DNA from: Pseudomonas sp. B21-056 | GTDB lineage: Bacteria; Pseudomonadota; Gammaproteobacteria; Pseudomonadales; Pseudomonadaceae | Reading direction: 5' to 3' | Assembly (NCBI RefSeq): GCF_026016325.1 | Contig: NZ_CP087203.1 | Coordinates: forward strand, 4,216,001 to 4,280,000 | DNA length: 64,000 nt | In this document: in pieces, positions 26,711-37,445 of the stretch | Layout of the letters: each line of letters opens with the position of its first letter | Position numbering within the stretch: the first letter of the stretch is position 1 | The notes under the pieces: generated by a model | What the model was told of the DNA's origin: nothing | Databases searched by the model: none | Seen by the model: the letters and a program-made list of their open reading frames with translations, nothing else | Program-made: the position numbers and the translations under genes

Positions 26711-27757
26711 ATGAATCACGTCAAACGCACTGCATTGCTGGGTTTTTCCTGCTTGAGCGCATTGCTCGCCGCCGGCCAGGCACACGCCGAGCCGACGCTT
26801 TACCTGGGCATGAACGGCGGCACCATGGAGCGGCTCTATGCCGACAAGGTCTTGCCGGCCTTCGAGAAAGCCAACAACGTCAAAGTGGTGATCGTACCCG
26901 GGACCTCGGCGGACATCCTGGCGAAAGTACAGGCCAGCAAAGACAACCCACAGATGCACGTCATGTTCCTGGATGACGGCATCATGTACCGCGCCATTTC
27001 CATGGGGCTTTGCGACAAGCTCGAAGACAGCCCGACCCTGGCGCAAATCCCCGCCAAGGGCCGTATCAAGGATCAGGCCGTGGCCGTCAGCCTGGGTGTG
27101 ACGGGGCTCGCCTACAACACGCGCCTGTTCAAGGAAAAAGGCTGGAGCGCGCCGACGTCATGGATGGACATGGCCGATCCGCGCTTCAAGGACAAACTGG
27201 TGTTCCAGTCGGTGGCCTCGTCCACCTTCGGCCTGCACGGTTTCCTGATGTTCAACCGGATCCAGGGTGGCAGCGAGACCAACGTCGAGCCGGGCTTCAA
27301 GGCCTGGCCGAACACCGTCGGGCGCAACGTGCTGGAATACATCCCCAGCTCGGCGAAGATTTCCGAAATGCTGCAGACCGACGAAGCCGCGCTGTTCCCG
27401 CTGACGCCGACCCAGGTGACCGCGCTGAAACTCAAGGGCATGCCTGTTGAATATGCGCAACCGAAGGAAGGCGCCGTGGTGCTCAACGTCGCGGAGTGCG
27501 CCATCGCCCACAACACCCAACCTGAGCTGGCGCAGAAGCTCGCCGCTTTCCTGCTGACGCCTGAAGCCCAGGCCATTGCCCTGGAGGAAGGCGACCAGAT
27601 CCCGTCCAACCCCAACACCCCGACCACCGACAAGACCCGCGGCCAGGTGGAAGCCATGAAGCAATACCTGGCAACGGCGATTGCAGTGGACTGGGACCAG
27701 GTCAATGAACAGCGTCCGGCGTGGAATGCGCGTTGGAGCCGCAATATCGAGCGCTAG
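26711..27757 (+). CDS. Periplasmic substrate-binding protein of the ABC importer (PotD-like)
   Basis: 348 residues from ATG at 26711 with AGAGGAAGG just upstream. Signal peptide with cleavage likely after AHA (residue 27). Family features of extracellular solute-binding protein group 1/8: YLGMNGGTMERLYADKVLP, VVIVPGTSADILAKV, GVTGLAYNTRLFKEKG. Last gene of the operon, so uptake and oxidation are co-expressed. The ligand cannot be told from sequence. Confidence 0.92.
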   Translation: MNHVKRTALLGFSCLSALLAAGQAHAEPTLYLGMNGGTMERLYADKVLPAFEKANNVKVVIVPGTSADILAKVQASKDNPQMHVMFLDDGIMYRAISMGLCDKLEDSPTLAQIPAKGRIKDQAVAVSLGVTGLAYNTRLFKEKGWSAPTSWMDMADPRFKDKLVFQSVASSTFGLHGFLMFNRIQGGSETNVEPGFKAWPNTVGRNVLEYIPSSAKISEMLQTDEAALFPLTPTQVTALKLKGMPVEYAQPKEGAVVLNVAECAIAHNTQPELAQKLAAFLLTPEAQAIALEEGDQIPSNPNTPTTDKTRGQVEAMKQYLATAIAVDWDQVNEQRPAWNARWSRNIER

Positions 27758-27770
27758 CCGAACCAGCTTT

Positions 27771-27932
27771 TGTGGCGAGGGGATTTAGCGAAACGTCGCA
27801 CCGCCCCGTTGGGCTGCGTAGCAGCCCTAAACCATGCAAGCCGGTGAGTCAGGCAGTTGGGGGCGACTGCGTTGGGGCTGCTGCGCAGCCCAGCGGGGCG
27901 GTGCGACGTTTCGCTAAATCCCCTCGCCACAG
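27771..27932. repeat. Class-3 long inverted repeat (TGTGGCGAGGGGATT type)
   Basis: TGTGGCGAGGGGATTTAGCG on the left continues AAACGTCGCACCGCCCCGTTGGGCTGC; the right end is its inverse (... GCGGTGCGACGTTTCGCTAAATCCCCTCGCCACA). Arms are about 50 bases with a ~60-base centre. Another member lies at 29335-29496, on the other side of the kinase gene. Confidence 0.88.
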
Positions 27933-27990
27933 GGTTTTGTAACAAACTAGGTGGCATCGAACTTTTCTTGATAAACGGTGCCACCCTCCC

Positions 27991-29316
27991 ATGAACATCC
28001 TCGCCCAACTCCGCGCCGGCCAACTGTCGGGCATCAGCCGGTTGGACCTGGCCTGCGACCTGACGCAGTTTCCCCGGGAAATCTTCGACCTGGCGGACTC
28101 CCTCGAGGTCCTCAACCTCAGCGGCAACCAGTTGGAAACCCTGCCCGATGACTTGCATCGGCTGACCCGGCTGCGGGTGCTGTTCTGCTCGGACAATCGC
28201 TTCACTGAACTGCCCGCATGCCTGGGCCGTTGCGCCGCGTTGACCATGGTCGGTTTCAAGGCCAACCGCATCGAGCGTGTCCCCGCCGCGGCCCTGCCGC
28301 CGCTGCTGCGCTGGCTGATCCTGACGGACAACCGCATCAGCCAGTTGCCGGAGGAACTGGGGCAACGTCCACATCTGCAAAAACTGATGCTGGCCGGCAA
28401 CCGTTTGCAGCAATTACCCGCCAGCCTGGCCCGGTGTCACCGACTCGAGCTGCTGCGCATCGCCGCCAATCAATTGGTCGATCTGCCGCAATGGCTGCTG
28501 GAACTGCCCAGCCTCAGTTGGCTCGCCTACGCCGGCAATCCACCGGAAACCCAGGCCGACGCCGCCGCGCTGCACAGCACAACCCCCATCGACTGGTCGG
28601 AACTGACCCTGCAACAACCATTGGGCGAAGGGGCTTCGGGGGTGATTCACCAGGCGCTGTGGCAACCGGCAGGCCAACCGGCACGAAACGTCGCGGTGAA
28701 GATGTACAAGGGCGAGATGACCAGCGACGGCTCTCCCTTGCATGAAATGCATGCCTGTATCACTGCTGGCCGACATCCGAACCTGATTGAAGTGTTGGGC
28801 CAGATCGCCGGGCATCCCGAAGCGCAGGCCGGGCTGGTCATGGCGCTGATCGAGCCCAGTTATCGGAACCTGGCTGGCCTGCCGAGCCTGGCCTCCTGCA
28901 CCCGCGACGTGTATGCCGACACGCTGCGCTTGAGCGCCGCCGTGGCCTTGCGTATCGCCCGGGGCATCGCCTCGGTGGCGGCACACCTGCACCGCCAGGG
29001 CATTACCCACGGGGATCTGTACGGACACAACATCCTCTACAACGACCAGGGTCATTGCCTGCTGGGGGATTTTGGCGCGGCATCTTTCCACACCCTCGCA
29101 GACACCCCACAAACCCGCGCACTGCAACGCATCGAAGTGCGGGCCTTCGGGATTCTGCTGGGGGAGTTGCTGGCGCGGATCGAGCCAAGGGGCGATGAAG
29201 TGGAGCTTGCGACGCTACAGGCGTTGCAGGCCCGTTGCTGCCAGCCAGACGTGCTGGCACGGCCGGGGTTTGAGGAGATTGAAGGGGTATTGGCCGGCAG
29301 ATTGACCACCGGTTGA
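27991..29316 (+). CDS. Leucine-rich-repeat protein kinase
   Basis: 441 residues. N-terminal half: about seven LRRs (for example LEVLNLSGNQLETLPDDL, LRWLILTDNRISQLPEEL, LQKLMLAGNRLQQLPASL), residues about 35-190. C-terminal protein kinase domain: Gly-rich loop LGEGASG (211-217), VAVK with Lys237, catalytic loop HGDLYGHN (from 340; HGD in place of HRD) and DFG (360-362). All phosphotransfer residues are therefore present. No membrane helix or signal peptide, so probably cytoplasmic. No phosphatase or substrate gene is adjacent. It is flanked on both sides by class-3 inverted repeats. Confidence 0.87.
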   Translation: MNILAQLRAGQLSGISRLDLACDLTQFPREIFDLADSLEVLNLSGNQLETLPDDLHRLTRLRVLFCSDNRFTELPACLGRCAALTMVGFKANRIERVPAAALPPLLRWLILTDNRISQLPEELGQRPHLQKLMLAGNRLQQLPASLARCHRLELLRIAANQLVDLPQWLLELPSLSWLAYAGNPPETQADAAALHSTTPIDWSELTLQQPLGEGASGVIHQALWQPAGQPARNVAVKMYKGEMTSDGSPLHEMHACITAGRHPNLIEVLGQIAGHPEAQAGLVMALIEPSYRNLAGLPSLASCTRDVYADTLRLSAAVALRIARGIASVAAHLHRQGITHGDLYGHNILYNDQGHCLLGDFGAASFHTLADTPQTRALQRIEVRAFGILLGELLARIEPRGDEVELATLQALQARCCQPDVLARPGFEEIEGVLAGRLTTG

Positions 29317-29334
29317 TCGAACGCAGATTGCCCT

Positions 29335-29496
29335 TGTGGCGAGAGGATCTATCCCCGTTGGGTGTAGGAGCTGTCGAGCAAAGCGAGGCTGCGATCTTTT
29401 CCCAGGCGCTTGAATCTCAAGCGAAAGATCAAAAGATCGCAGCCTCGCTTCGCTCGACAGCTCCTACACCCAACGGGGATAAATCCCCTCGCCACA
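29335..29496. repeat. Class-3 inverted repeat containing a nested class-2 palindrome
   Basis: Outer arms: TGTGGCGAGAGGATCTATCC continuing CCGTTGGG (29335-29362), and CCCAACGGGGATAAATCCCC continuing TCGCCACA (29469-29496). Inside is a complete class-2 element, TGTAGGAGCTGTCGAG ... CTCGACAGCTCCTACA (29363-29468). Confidence 0.9.
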
Positions 29497-29526
29497 AAGG
29501 ACAATCTCGCTCTTTAGGGAATCCCT

Positions 29527-30231
29527 TTAACCCGCCAACCCGACAAACATATCCTGCACATCATCGTGGTTATCGAGGCCTTCAAGGAATGCTTCGACTT
29601 CGGCCATCTGCTCGTCAGTCAGGCCGCTGACCGGGTTTTTCGGCTGGTAGCCCAGCTTGGCGGACAACACCGTAAAACCCTGCGCCGGCAACGCTTTCTG
29701 CACGGCATCGAGGTCGGCCGCATCGGTGATGAACAGCGTCGCACCCTCTTCGCCCGGTTCGAAATCCTGGGCACCGGCCTCGATGGCGGCCATTTCCGGA
29801 TCGGCGTCCGGGCTGTCCGGGGCGGCCTCGATCATGCCGACATGGTTGAAGTCCCACGCCACCGACCCCGAAGCGCCCAACTGGCCCTTGCGGAACGCGA
29901 CGCGGATTTCGGCCACGGTACGGTTGATGTTGTCGGTGACACACTCAACGATCAGCGGCACCTGGTGCGGCGCGAACCCTTCGTAGGTCACACGGTGGTA
30001 CTGCACGGTTTCGCCGAGCTGGCCCGAACCTTTCTTGATCGCGCGTTCCAGGGTCTCACGGGGCATCGAGGCTTTCTTCGCCTGCTCGACCACCAGCCGC
30101 AGATGCGCATTGGTCGCCACATCGGCGCCGTTGCGCGCGGCAATGGTGATTTCCTTCACCAGCTTGCCGAAGATCTTGCCCTTGGCGTTGGCAGCCGCCT
30201 CTTTGTGTTTAACCTTCCACTGTGCGCCCAT
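29527..30231 (-). CDS. YebC/PmpR-family protein (YeeN-like paralogue)
   Basis: 234 residues from ATG at 30231 ([11 protein letters not shown]). YebC family: [41 protein letters not shown] and [19 protein letters not shown] are all present. Some family members are DNA-binding regulators and others help ribosomes at difficult stretches. The MGAQWKVK start resembles the YeeN branch rather than the ruvC-linked YebC with AGHSKW. Alone on this strand. Confidence 0.92.
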   Translation of the reverse strand: MGAQWKVKHKEAAANAKGKIFGKLVKEITIAARNGADVATNAHLRLVVEQAKKASMPRETLERAIKKGSGQLGETVQYHRVTYEGFAPHQVPLIVECVTDNINRTVAEIRVAFRKGQLGASGSVAWDFNHVGMIEAAPDSPDADPEMAAIEAGAQDFEPGEEGATLFITDAADLDAVQKALPAQGFTVLSAKLGYQPKNPVSGLTDEQMAEVEAFLEGLDNHDDVQDMFVGLAG

Positions 30232-30449
30232 CACTCACTCTCTTGTCTGACGCGCCAAGACATCTGCCGGCCGGCGCTGTGGCGCAAGTTTATACGGCCT
30301 AAACCGGCTGATCGACCAAAAAATGCGCCCCGGCGAATCGACATTTTCACAACATGCTGTAGGCAGTTTCCGAAATAGCGATTCGGGAGCACCGTTTCGT
30401 CCCGCGGTTTCGTACCCTCGCGCCTTCTTCCCTTCAAGTAAGCACCGCG

Positions 30450-31856
30450 ATGCGCAACGACACGGAAAGCCCCTTCAGCCTGACACTCACGCAAAGCGAC
30501 TTGCGCCTGCAAGTGCTGCGGTTCAGCGGCAGGGAGGCCCTCAACCAGCCCTACCGCTTCGACCTCGAACTGATCGGCCTCGCGCCGCCGATCAATCCCG
30601 ACACGCTGCTCGGGCAACCGGCGTTCCTGCGCCTGGACGGTGAGTCCGGTGTGCATGGCATCGTCCACAGCGTCAGCCTGAGCGCCCACGCACCGCACCG
30701 TATCGGCTATCGCCTGACGCTGGTCCCCCATCTCCAGCGCCTGGAACATGGCCCGAAACGACGGGTTTTCCATCAGCTCAGCGTCGTGCAGGTGCTGCAA
30801 CGCCTGCTGGAAGACAACACGGTGCCCGTCCATAGCTACCGCTTCGAACTGCCCCACGGCCAGTACCCGTGCCGCCCGTTCTGCATCCAGTACGAAGAAA
30901 GCGACCTGGAGCTGTTGCAGCGGTTATGCGAGCAGGAGGGCATTCATTACCACTTCGAACACACCCCATCCGACCATGTCCTGGTGTTCGCGGAGGATCC
31001 GAAGAGCTTCCCGGCGCGGGCGGTCGAGCTGACGCTGCGTACGGACACCGGCGAACAACCGGCCATCGAGCGGCTGTATCAGCGTCACCATCCGACGACG
31101 CCTCCCTTGTCTGCTCGCTTCGCCGACCGGGCAATGATACCCGCCGAGGCCGGCGCGGCGAATCATGGGTTCAATAGCGCCGATCACGAGGCGATGCGCA
31201 GCAGTCCAGCATTGGCCCACGCCTATCAGGTCGGGCGCCGGAACCTGGAACGCTTGCGCTGCCGGCAACGGGAAATCCACGGCCACAGCACTCAACCGGC
31301 CCTGCGCAGCGGCCACATCGTGCAGATCGGCGAACACCCGGTCTCGACGTTCAACGATCAGTGGCTGGTCACCGAGGTCCAACATCGCGGGCGACAGTTT
31401 TCCATCCTCGAAACGAATCAGCCGCCCGCGTCGTCGGCCCGGGACTATCGAAACAGGTTCTCGGCCATCCCCTGGTCCACCGTGTTCAGGCCCGCCCTCA
31501 AGCATCCCAGGCCCAGCATCCCCGGCTATCACGTGGCCCATGTACTCGGTCCTGCCGGGCAACCGGCGGCGCTCGACGAGCAGGGTCAGGTCCGTGTCAG
31601 CTTGTGGAGCCCGGATGACGAAGGCATCCCTTTGCCCATGTCGCGCTTGAGCCTCCACGACAGTCCGCGCCTGATGGCCGGCAGCGAGGTGCTGGTGAGT
31701 TTTCTCGACGGTGATCCCGACCGGCCGGTGCTGTGCCCGGGGGGTATCGATAGAGGCGGCGGACCGGTCGCTGCGTCGCCAAAACCGGCGCCGGGCAACC
31801 AGGACGTGAGGTTGCTGTTCGACTGGCTCCTGAACCCTCCCGACACAACACCCTGA
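30450..31856 (+). CDS. Short VgrG-like protein (type VI secretion spike)
   Basis: 468 residues, short for VgrG (commonly 600 or more). N-terminal gp27-like part (FSLTLTQSDLRLQVLRFSG, RPFCIQYEESDLELLQRLCEQEGIHYHFEH) and a gp5 OB-fold (ALDEQGQVRVSLW, PRLMAGSEVLVSFLDGDPDRPVL) are recognisable. The C-terminal beta-helix needle is absent or reduced to a few dozen residues rich in Pro/Gly, and no effector domain is fused. No T6SS core gene, PAAR, chaperone or immunity gene is adjacent, so it is an orphan. Confidence 0.85.
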   Translation: MRNDTESPFSLTLTQSDLRLQVLRFSGREALNQPYRFDLELIGLAPPINPDTLLGQPAFLRLDGESGVHGIVHSVSLSAHAPHRIGYRLTLVPHLQRLEHGPKRRVFHQLSVVQVLQRLLEDNTVPVHSYRFELPHGQYPCRPFCIQYEESDLELLQRLCEQEGIHYHFEHTPSDHVLVFAEDPKSFPARAVELTLRTDTGEQPAIERLYQRHHPTTPPLSARFADRAMIPAEAGAANHGFNSADHEAMRSSPALAHAYQVGRRNLERLRCRQREIHGHSTQPALRSGHIVQIGEHPVSTFNDQWLVTEVQHRGRQFSILETNQPPASSARDYRNRFSAIPWSTVFRPALKHPRPSIPGYHVAHVLGPAGQPAALDEQGQVRVSLWSPDDEGIPLPMSRLSLHDSPRLMAGSEVLVSFLDGDPDRPVLCPGGIDRGGGPVAASPKPAPGNQDVRLLFDWLLNPPDTTP

Positions 31857-32011
31857 GGTCGTGATTAGCGACCCGGTTGGCCTGCGACCGCAAACCGGGT
31901 GCGTTTGGACAAAACCTGATCTGACTCATGCAAACCCAGCGAAACGGGCTTACAGTAGCATCACAACGCCGCACAAGACGGCGCTTTACCCTGATGGTTG
32001 GAGATACCCGC

Positions 32012-32560
32012 ATGCCCTGGAAAAATTCCGAAAACCGCTACAGTACCGTCACGATCACCTTGCACTGGTTGATGCTGGTGCTGCTGGCCGTGGTTTACGC
32101 CTGCATTGAATTGCGCGGGATTTTCCCCAAGGGCAGCGGCGGTCGAACCTTGATCAAGGAAGCGCATTTCATGCTCGGCCTGACGGTGTTCCTGCTGGTC
32201 TGGCTGCGCCTGTTCGCCCGCAGCGTGGGCAAGGCGCCAGCCATCTTCCCGGCTTCGCCGATCTGGCAAACCGTCCTTGCGCGCCTGATGCACTGGGCAC
32301 TGTACCTGTTCATGATCGCCATGCCGCTGCTGGGCTGGCTGATCACCAGCGCCGAAGGGCATCAGGTGATGTTCTACGGTTTCGACCTGCCGCTGCTGGT
32401 CGATCAGGACAAGGATTTCGCCAAGCGGCTGGAGGGCTGGCATGTGCTGGGCGGGACCATCGGCTATTGGTTGATCGGCCTGCATGCCCTGGCGGGGCTG
32501 TATCACCACTACATCGTGCGCGATAACACGTTGCTGCGGATGATGCCGAAGCGCGGCTGA
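32012..32560 (+). CDS. Cytochrome b561 family protein (second copy)
   Basis: 182 residues from ATG at 32012 (MPWKNSENRYS); in-frame starts further upstream lack a good context. Four membrane helices with His in TVTITLHWLMLVLL, IKEAHFMLGLTVFLL, ARLMHWALYLFMIAMPLLGW and LEGWHVLGGTIGYWLIGLHALAGLYHHY. Typical YodB/CybB-type di-haem b561. Not in an operon with any oxidase here. Confidence 0.9.
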   Translation: MPWKNSENRYSTVTITLHWLMLVLLAVVYACIELRGIFPKGSGGRTLIKEAHFMLGLTVFLLVWLRLFARSVGKAPAIFPASPIWQTVLARLMHWALYLFMIAMPLLGWLITSAEGHQVMFYGFDLPLLVDQDKDFAKRLEGWHVLGGTIGYWLIGLHALAGLYHHYIVRDNTLLRMMPKRG

Positions 32561-32567
32561 CGATCGA

Positions 32568-33476
32568 TCATTCAAATCCCCGGCGGCCTTGAAGGCCGCC
32601 GGTGTGGACGAAAATCAAGCGAGTCCCGTGCGCAAACCGGCCAGCCTCCACTTGCGACTTGAGCATCATCAGCGCCTTGCCGGTGTAGAGCGGCTCCAGT
32701 TCGATTGCGCCAGTGGCGTCGATGAAGGCGCTCAGTGGCGCGTCGACCCGAGCGAAACCACCACGGCTGCCGTCGAGCAATTCATAACGCGGGTTGGCAA
32801 TGCCTGCCGCTCGCATGATGCCTTCAACCTGCTGCGCCACGCCGTGATCCTCGGGCACCGCGAGCACACCATGGACCGGATGCTCCCCCGCTTCGGCCAA
32901 CACCAGCCCCGCCAGCGACGTTCCGGTGCCGCAGGCCAGCCACCAGCCGTGATAGTCCATCCAACCCAATGCCGCCAGTTGTTCACGGGCATTGGTCATC
33001 CAAGCCATGCAACCTTGCGCGCCCGGCAAGCCTGAGCCACCCTCGGGCACCGGATACAGATGGGGATATTGCGCCAGCCAGGGCGCCCAGAAATCCGCAG
33101 CATGCCGCTCCCGATAGCCACCGTACCCCAACCAGTGCAGATCCATGCCGAATGCTTGCAGATCGAGCACCGTCGGCGTTTGCCGGGGATGACCACGCAG
33201 CAGCCCGACCGTTGGAAAGCCAAAGCGCTTACCGGCGGCAGCCAATGCATGCAGATGGTTGGAATAGGCACCGCCCAGGCTCATCAGCCCCTCGGCACCG
33301 GCCTCATGTGCCGCACGCAAATGATGAACCAGCTTGAACCACTTGTTGCCACTGATCAGCGGATCGATCCGGTCCAGGCGCAACACCGCCACTTCGACAC
33401 CGGCGCGGGTGAGCCAGTCCAGATGCAGGGGTTCAAGTCGGGGGTTGGGGTGCCAGTCGAGGGCAGAAAGAAGCAT
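32568..33476 (-). CDS. PLP-dependent D-cysteine desulfhydrase/ACC deaminase-like enzyme
   Basis: 302 residues, slightly short for ACC deaminase (about 338). Fold type II PLP enzyme: the cofactor Lys is in PLISGNKWFKLVHHL, followed by SLGGAYSNHLHALAAAGKRFGF and the phosphate-binding CGTGTSLAGL. The LISGNKWFK form is that of the YedO/D-cysteine desulfhydrase-like branch, so D-cysteine or a related amino acid is more likely than ACC. The 3' end lies 7 bases from the end of the convergent b561 gene. Confidence 0.85.
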   Translation of the reverse strand: MLLSALDWHPNPRLEPLHLDWLTRAGVEVAVLRLDRIDPLISGNKWFKLVHHLRAAHEAGAEGLMSLGGAYSNHLHALAAAGKRFGFPTVGLLRGHPRQTPTVLDLQAFGMDLHWLGYGGYRERHAADFWAPWLAQYPHLYPVPEGGSGLPGAQGCMAWMTNAREQLAALGWMDYHGWWLACGTGTSLAGLVLAEAGEHPVHGVLAVPEDHGVAQQVEGIMRAAGIANPRYELLDGSRGGFARVDAPLSAFIDATGAIELEPLYTGKALMMLKSQVEAGRFAHGTRLIFVHTGGLQGRRGFE

Positions 33477-33558
33477 TGCAGGCAGGCCTGGCGCGAAGAT
33501 GCCGACATCTTAACAGGCGCTCACGGATGACCGCAGATTCAGAACTCATCACATTCCC

Positions 33559-33652
33559 TTGTGGGAGCGAGCCTGCTCGCGATAGCGGTGGGTCAGTCGA
33601 TGGAGACGCTGGCTGTACCGACGCTATCGCGAGCAGGCTCGCTCCCACAGGG
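33559..33652. repeat. Class-1 REPIN
   Basis: TGTGGGAGCGAGCCTGCTCGCGATAGCGG and its inverse, about 90 bases, just after the fadH stop (fadH is on the minus strand). Confidence 0.9.
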
Positions 33653-33665
33653 GATCTGCGCCCCC

Positions 33666-35726
<2,061 letters not shown>

Positions 35727-35957
35727 TCACGGAAAAAGCGGAAGCTCTGCGGCTCCCATCAGGCATGCCCACAGCCTAGAAGCCGGGACACCCGCGCTCA
35801 ATGACCGAAACTGACAACTTATTGATCCAAATGTGCAGCGCCCCAGTACCCATGGACAAGCAAATTCACGTGACTCCCGGTGAGATGGGCCAGTCCTATG
35901 GTCGGTGGCCCAAGCGCCTGAACAGAAGACCATTCAAATAATAGGGTTCCGACTGGC

Positions 35958-37175
35958 ATGCATCCCCAACGAAAAACCCTGCACAATGAACTGCACGCCC
36001 GCCCGTCGCTGTACTTCGACGAACCGGCTCACGTTTTCCACCTGGCGTTCCTGGGTGATAACGCCCAATGCACGGCCCTGCTCGAGCGGCTATGCCCTGA
36101 CAGCGTGCTGGATCATGCAGCCCAGGGCATCACCCGGATGGACGGACATCCGCTCAAGTGGGAGCGTCACGCCGAGTTCTTCACCCTGACCCTGGTGGTG
36201 CCCGCCGGCAGCCACGAGCTGCAGTGGACCACGTTGCCTGAGAGCCTGGCGCGAGGTATCGAAGGCCATGCTCGGCAGATCATCAATTCGGTCCAGGTGG
36301 TGGTGCGTTCGGAGGATGGCCTCGACCTGTCCAGCTACGGCTTCAAGGACCCCTGCGGCTCCAGCGTGGGCGGCGGGGATGCTGTGGTCTGGAGCGATTT
36401 TCGCCTCACCGAGGACGGCACCAACCGTTTCCTGTTCATCAATCGGCGGCTCAACGCCTATCGCCAGGGACGCATGATCCGGCGCCTGCTTGAAATCGAA
36501 ACCTATCGCATGATGGCGTCCTTGTCCCTGAGTGTCGCCAAGACGCTGGACCCGCAGTTGAACGAATTCGACCGCAGCCTGGTGACACTCTCCGAACGCA
36601 ACGCCAATGCCAGCGGCGTGCATGCCAAAGTCCTGCTGGAGGACATCGCGCAATTGTCCCGCCAGATCGTCGCCAGCTCGGTGAAGAACCGCCACCGTTT
36701 CAGCGCGACCCGAGCCTACGCACAACTGGTATTCGAGCGCCTGGGTGAGTTGCGTGAAAGCCATCTGGGCGACTGCCAACGGCTGGGCGTGTTTATCGAG
36801 CGACGTTTCAAGCCGACGGTGCGCTTTTGCGCGGCAACCGAGCAGCGCCTGGAACAATTGGCCATGAGCGTCGCCAACCTGGGCGATCTGCTCCAGGCCC
36901 GGGTGCAAGTGGAGATGGAAGACCAGAACGCCGAGATCCTGCGCAGCCTCAATGCGCGCGCCGATGCCCAGATCAAGATCCAGCGTGCGGTGGAAGGGCT
37001 GTCGATCATCGCCATCACCTACTACCTGATCAACTTGTTCAAACTGGTCTATAGCGGGCTGCATACGCTGGGTGCGGATCTGTCGGCGCGCGAAGCACTG
37101 CTGGGAATGGCGCCGCCGGTGCTGTTGATCATGTTGCTGATCATGCTGCGGATCAGAAAGGCCAAAAACCACTGA
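35958..37175 (+). CDS. DUF3422 family membrane-associated protein
   Basis: 405 residues. The N-terminal sequence RKTLHNELHARPSLYFDEPA is characteristic of DUF3422. The central part is helical, with a coiled coil likely in the QLNEFDRSLVTLSERNANAS to ASLNARADAQIK region. Two membrane helices lie near the C-terminus (about 343-360 and 378-396), ending in a short basic tail. Function unknown. Single gene; divergent from fadH across 252 bases in which I see no clear site. Confidence 0.88.
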   Translation: MHPQRKTLHNELHARPSLYFDEPAHVFHLAFLGDNAQCTALLERLCPDSVLDHAAQGITRMDGHPLKWERHAEFFTLTLVVPAGSHELQWTTLPESLARGIEGHARQIINSVQVVVRSEDGLDLSSYGFKDPCGSSVGGGDAVVWSDFRLTEDGTNRFLFINRRLNAYRQGRMIRRLLEIETYRMMASLSLSVAKTLDPQLNEFDRSLVTLSERNANASGVHAKVLLEDIAQLSRQIVASSVKNRHRFSATRAYAQLVFERLGELRESHLGDCQRLGVFIERRFKPTVRFCAATEQRLEQLAMSVANLGDLLQARVQVEMEDQNAEILRSLNARADAQIKIQRAVEGLSIIAITYYLINLFKLVYSGLHTLGADLSAREALLGMAPPVLLIMLLIMLRIRKAKNH

Positions 37176-37212
37176 ACAGCCGATCAGTGTAGAGGCTATC
37201 CATTTGCACCCC

Positions 37213-37284
37213 GTAGGAGCTGTCGAGTGCAACGAGGCTGCGATCTTTCCATTGCCAATTGACTCCAGAGTGGAAGATCAAGAT
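37213..37284. repeat. Left half of a class-2 palindrome joined to a class-1 REPIN
   Basis: GTAGGAGCTGTCGAGTGCAA continuing CGAGGCTGCGATCTTTCC is the left arm of the class-2 element. Its centre reaches GGAAGATCAAGATCG, where class-1 sequence takes over; no right arm follows. Confidence 0.8.
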
Positions 37285-37366
37285 CGAGCCTGCTCGCGAT
37301 AGCGGTGTGTCAGCCGCCATTGAGCTTGCTGATCCGGCGTCATCGCGAGCAGGCTCGCTCCCACAC
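37285..37366. repeat. Class-1 REPIN lacking its left GTGGGAG end
   Basis: CGAGCCTGCTCGCGATAGCGG (left arm without the first bases) and the complete right arm CATCGCGAGCAGGCTCGCTC continuing CCACA. Joined directly to the class-2 half element. Confidence 0.85.
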
Positions 37367-37445
37367 AAGGACTTCTCTTTTGCTAATGCCAGGTTTTACC
37401 GTACCCTGCCCCGTAAGAACCGCACACGGCCGCTGATTGTTCCCC

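Noticed and set aside
30450..31856. Start of a type VI secretion cluster
   Set aside because: Neighbours are a YebC paralogue and cytochrome b561; no tss gene, PAAR or effector/immunity pair is adjacent.
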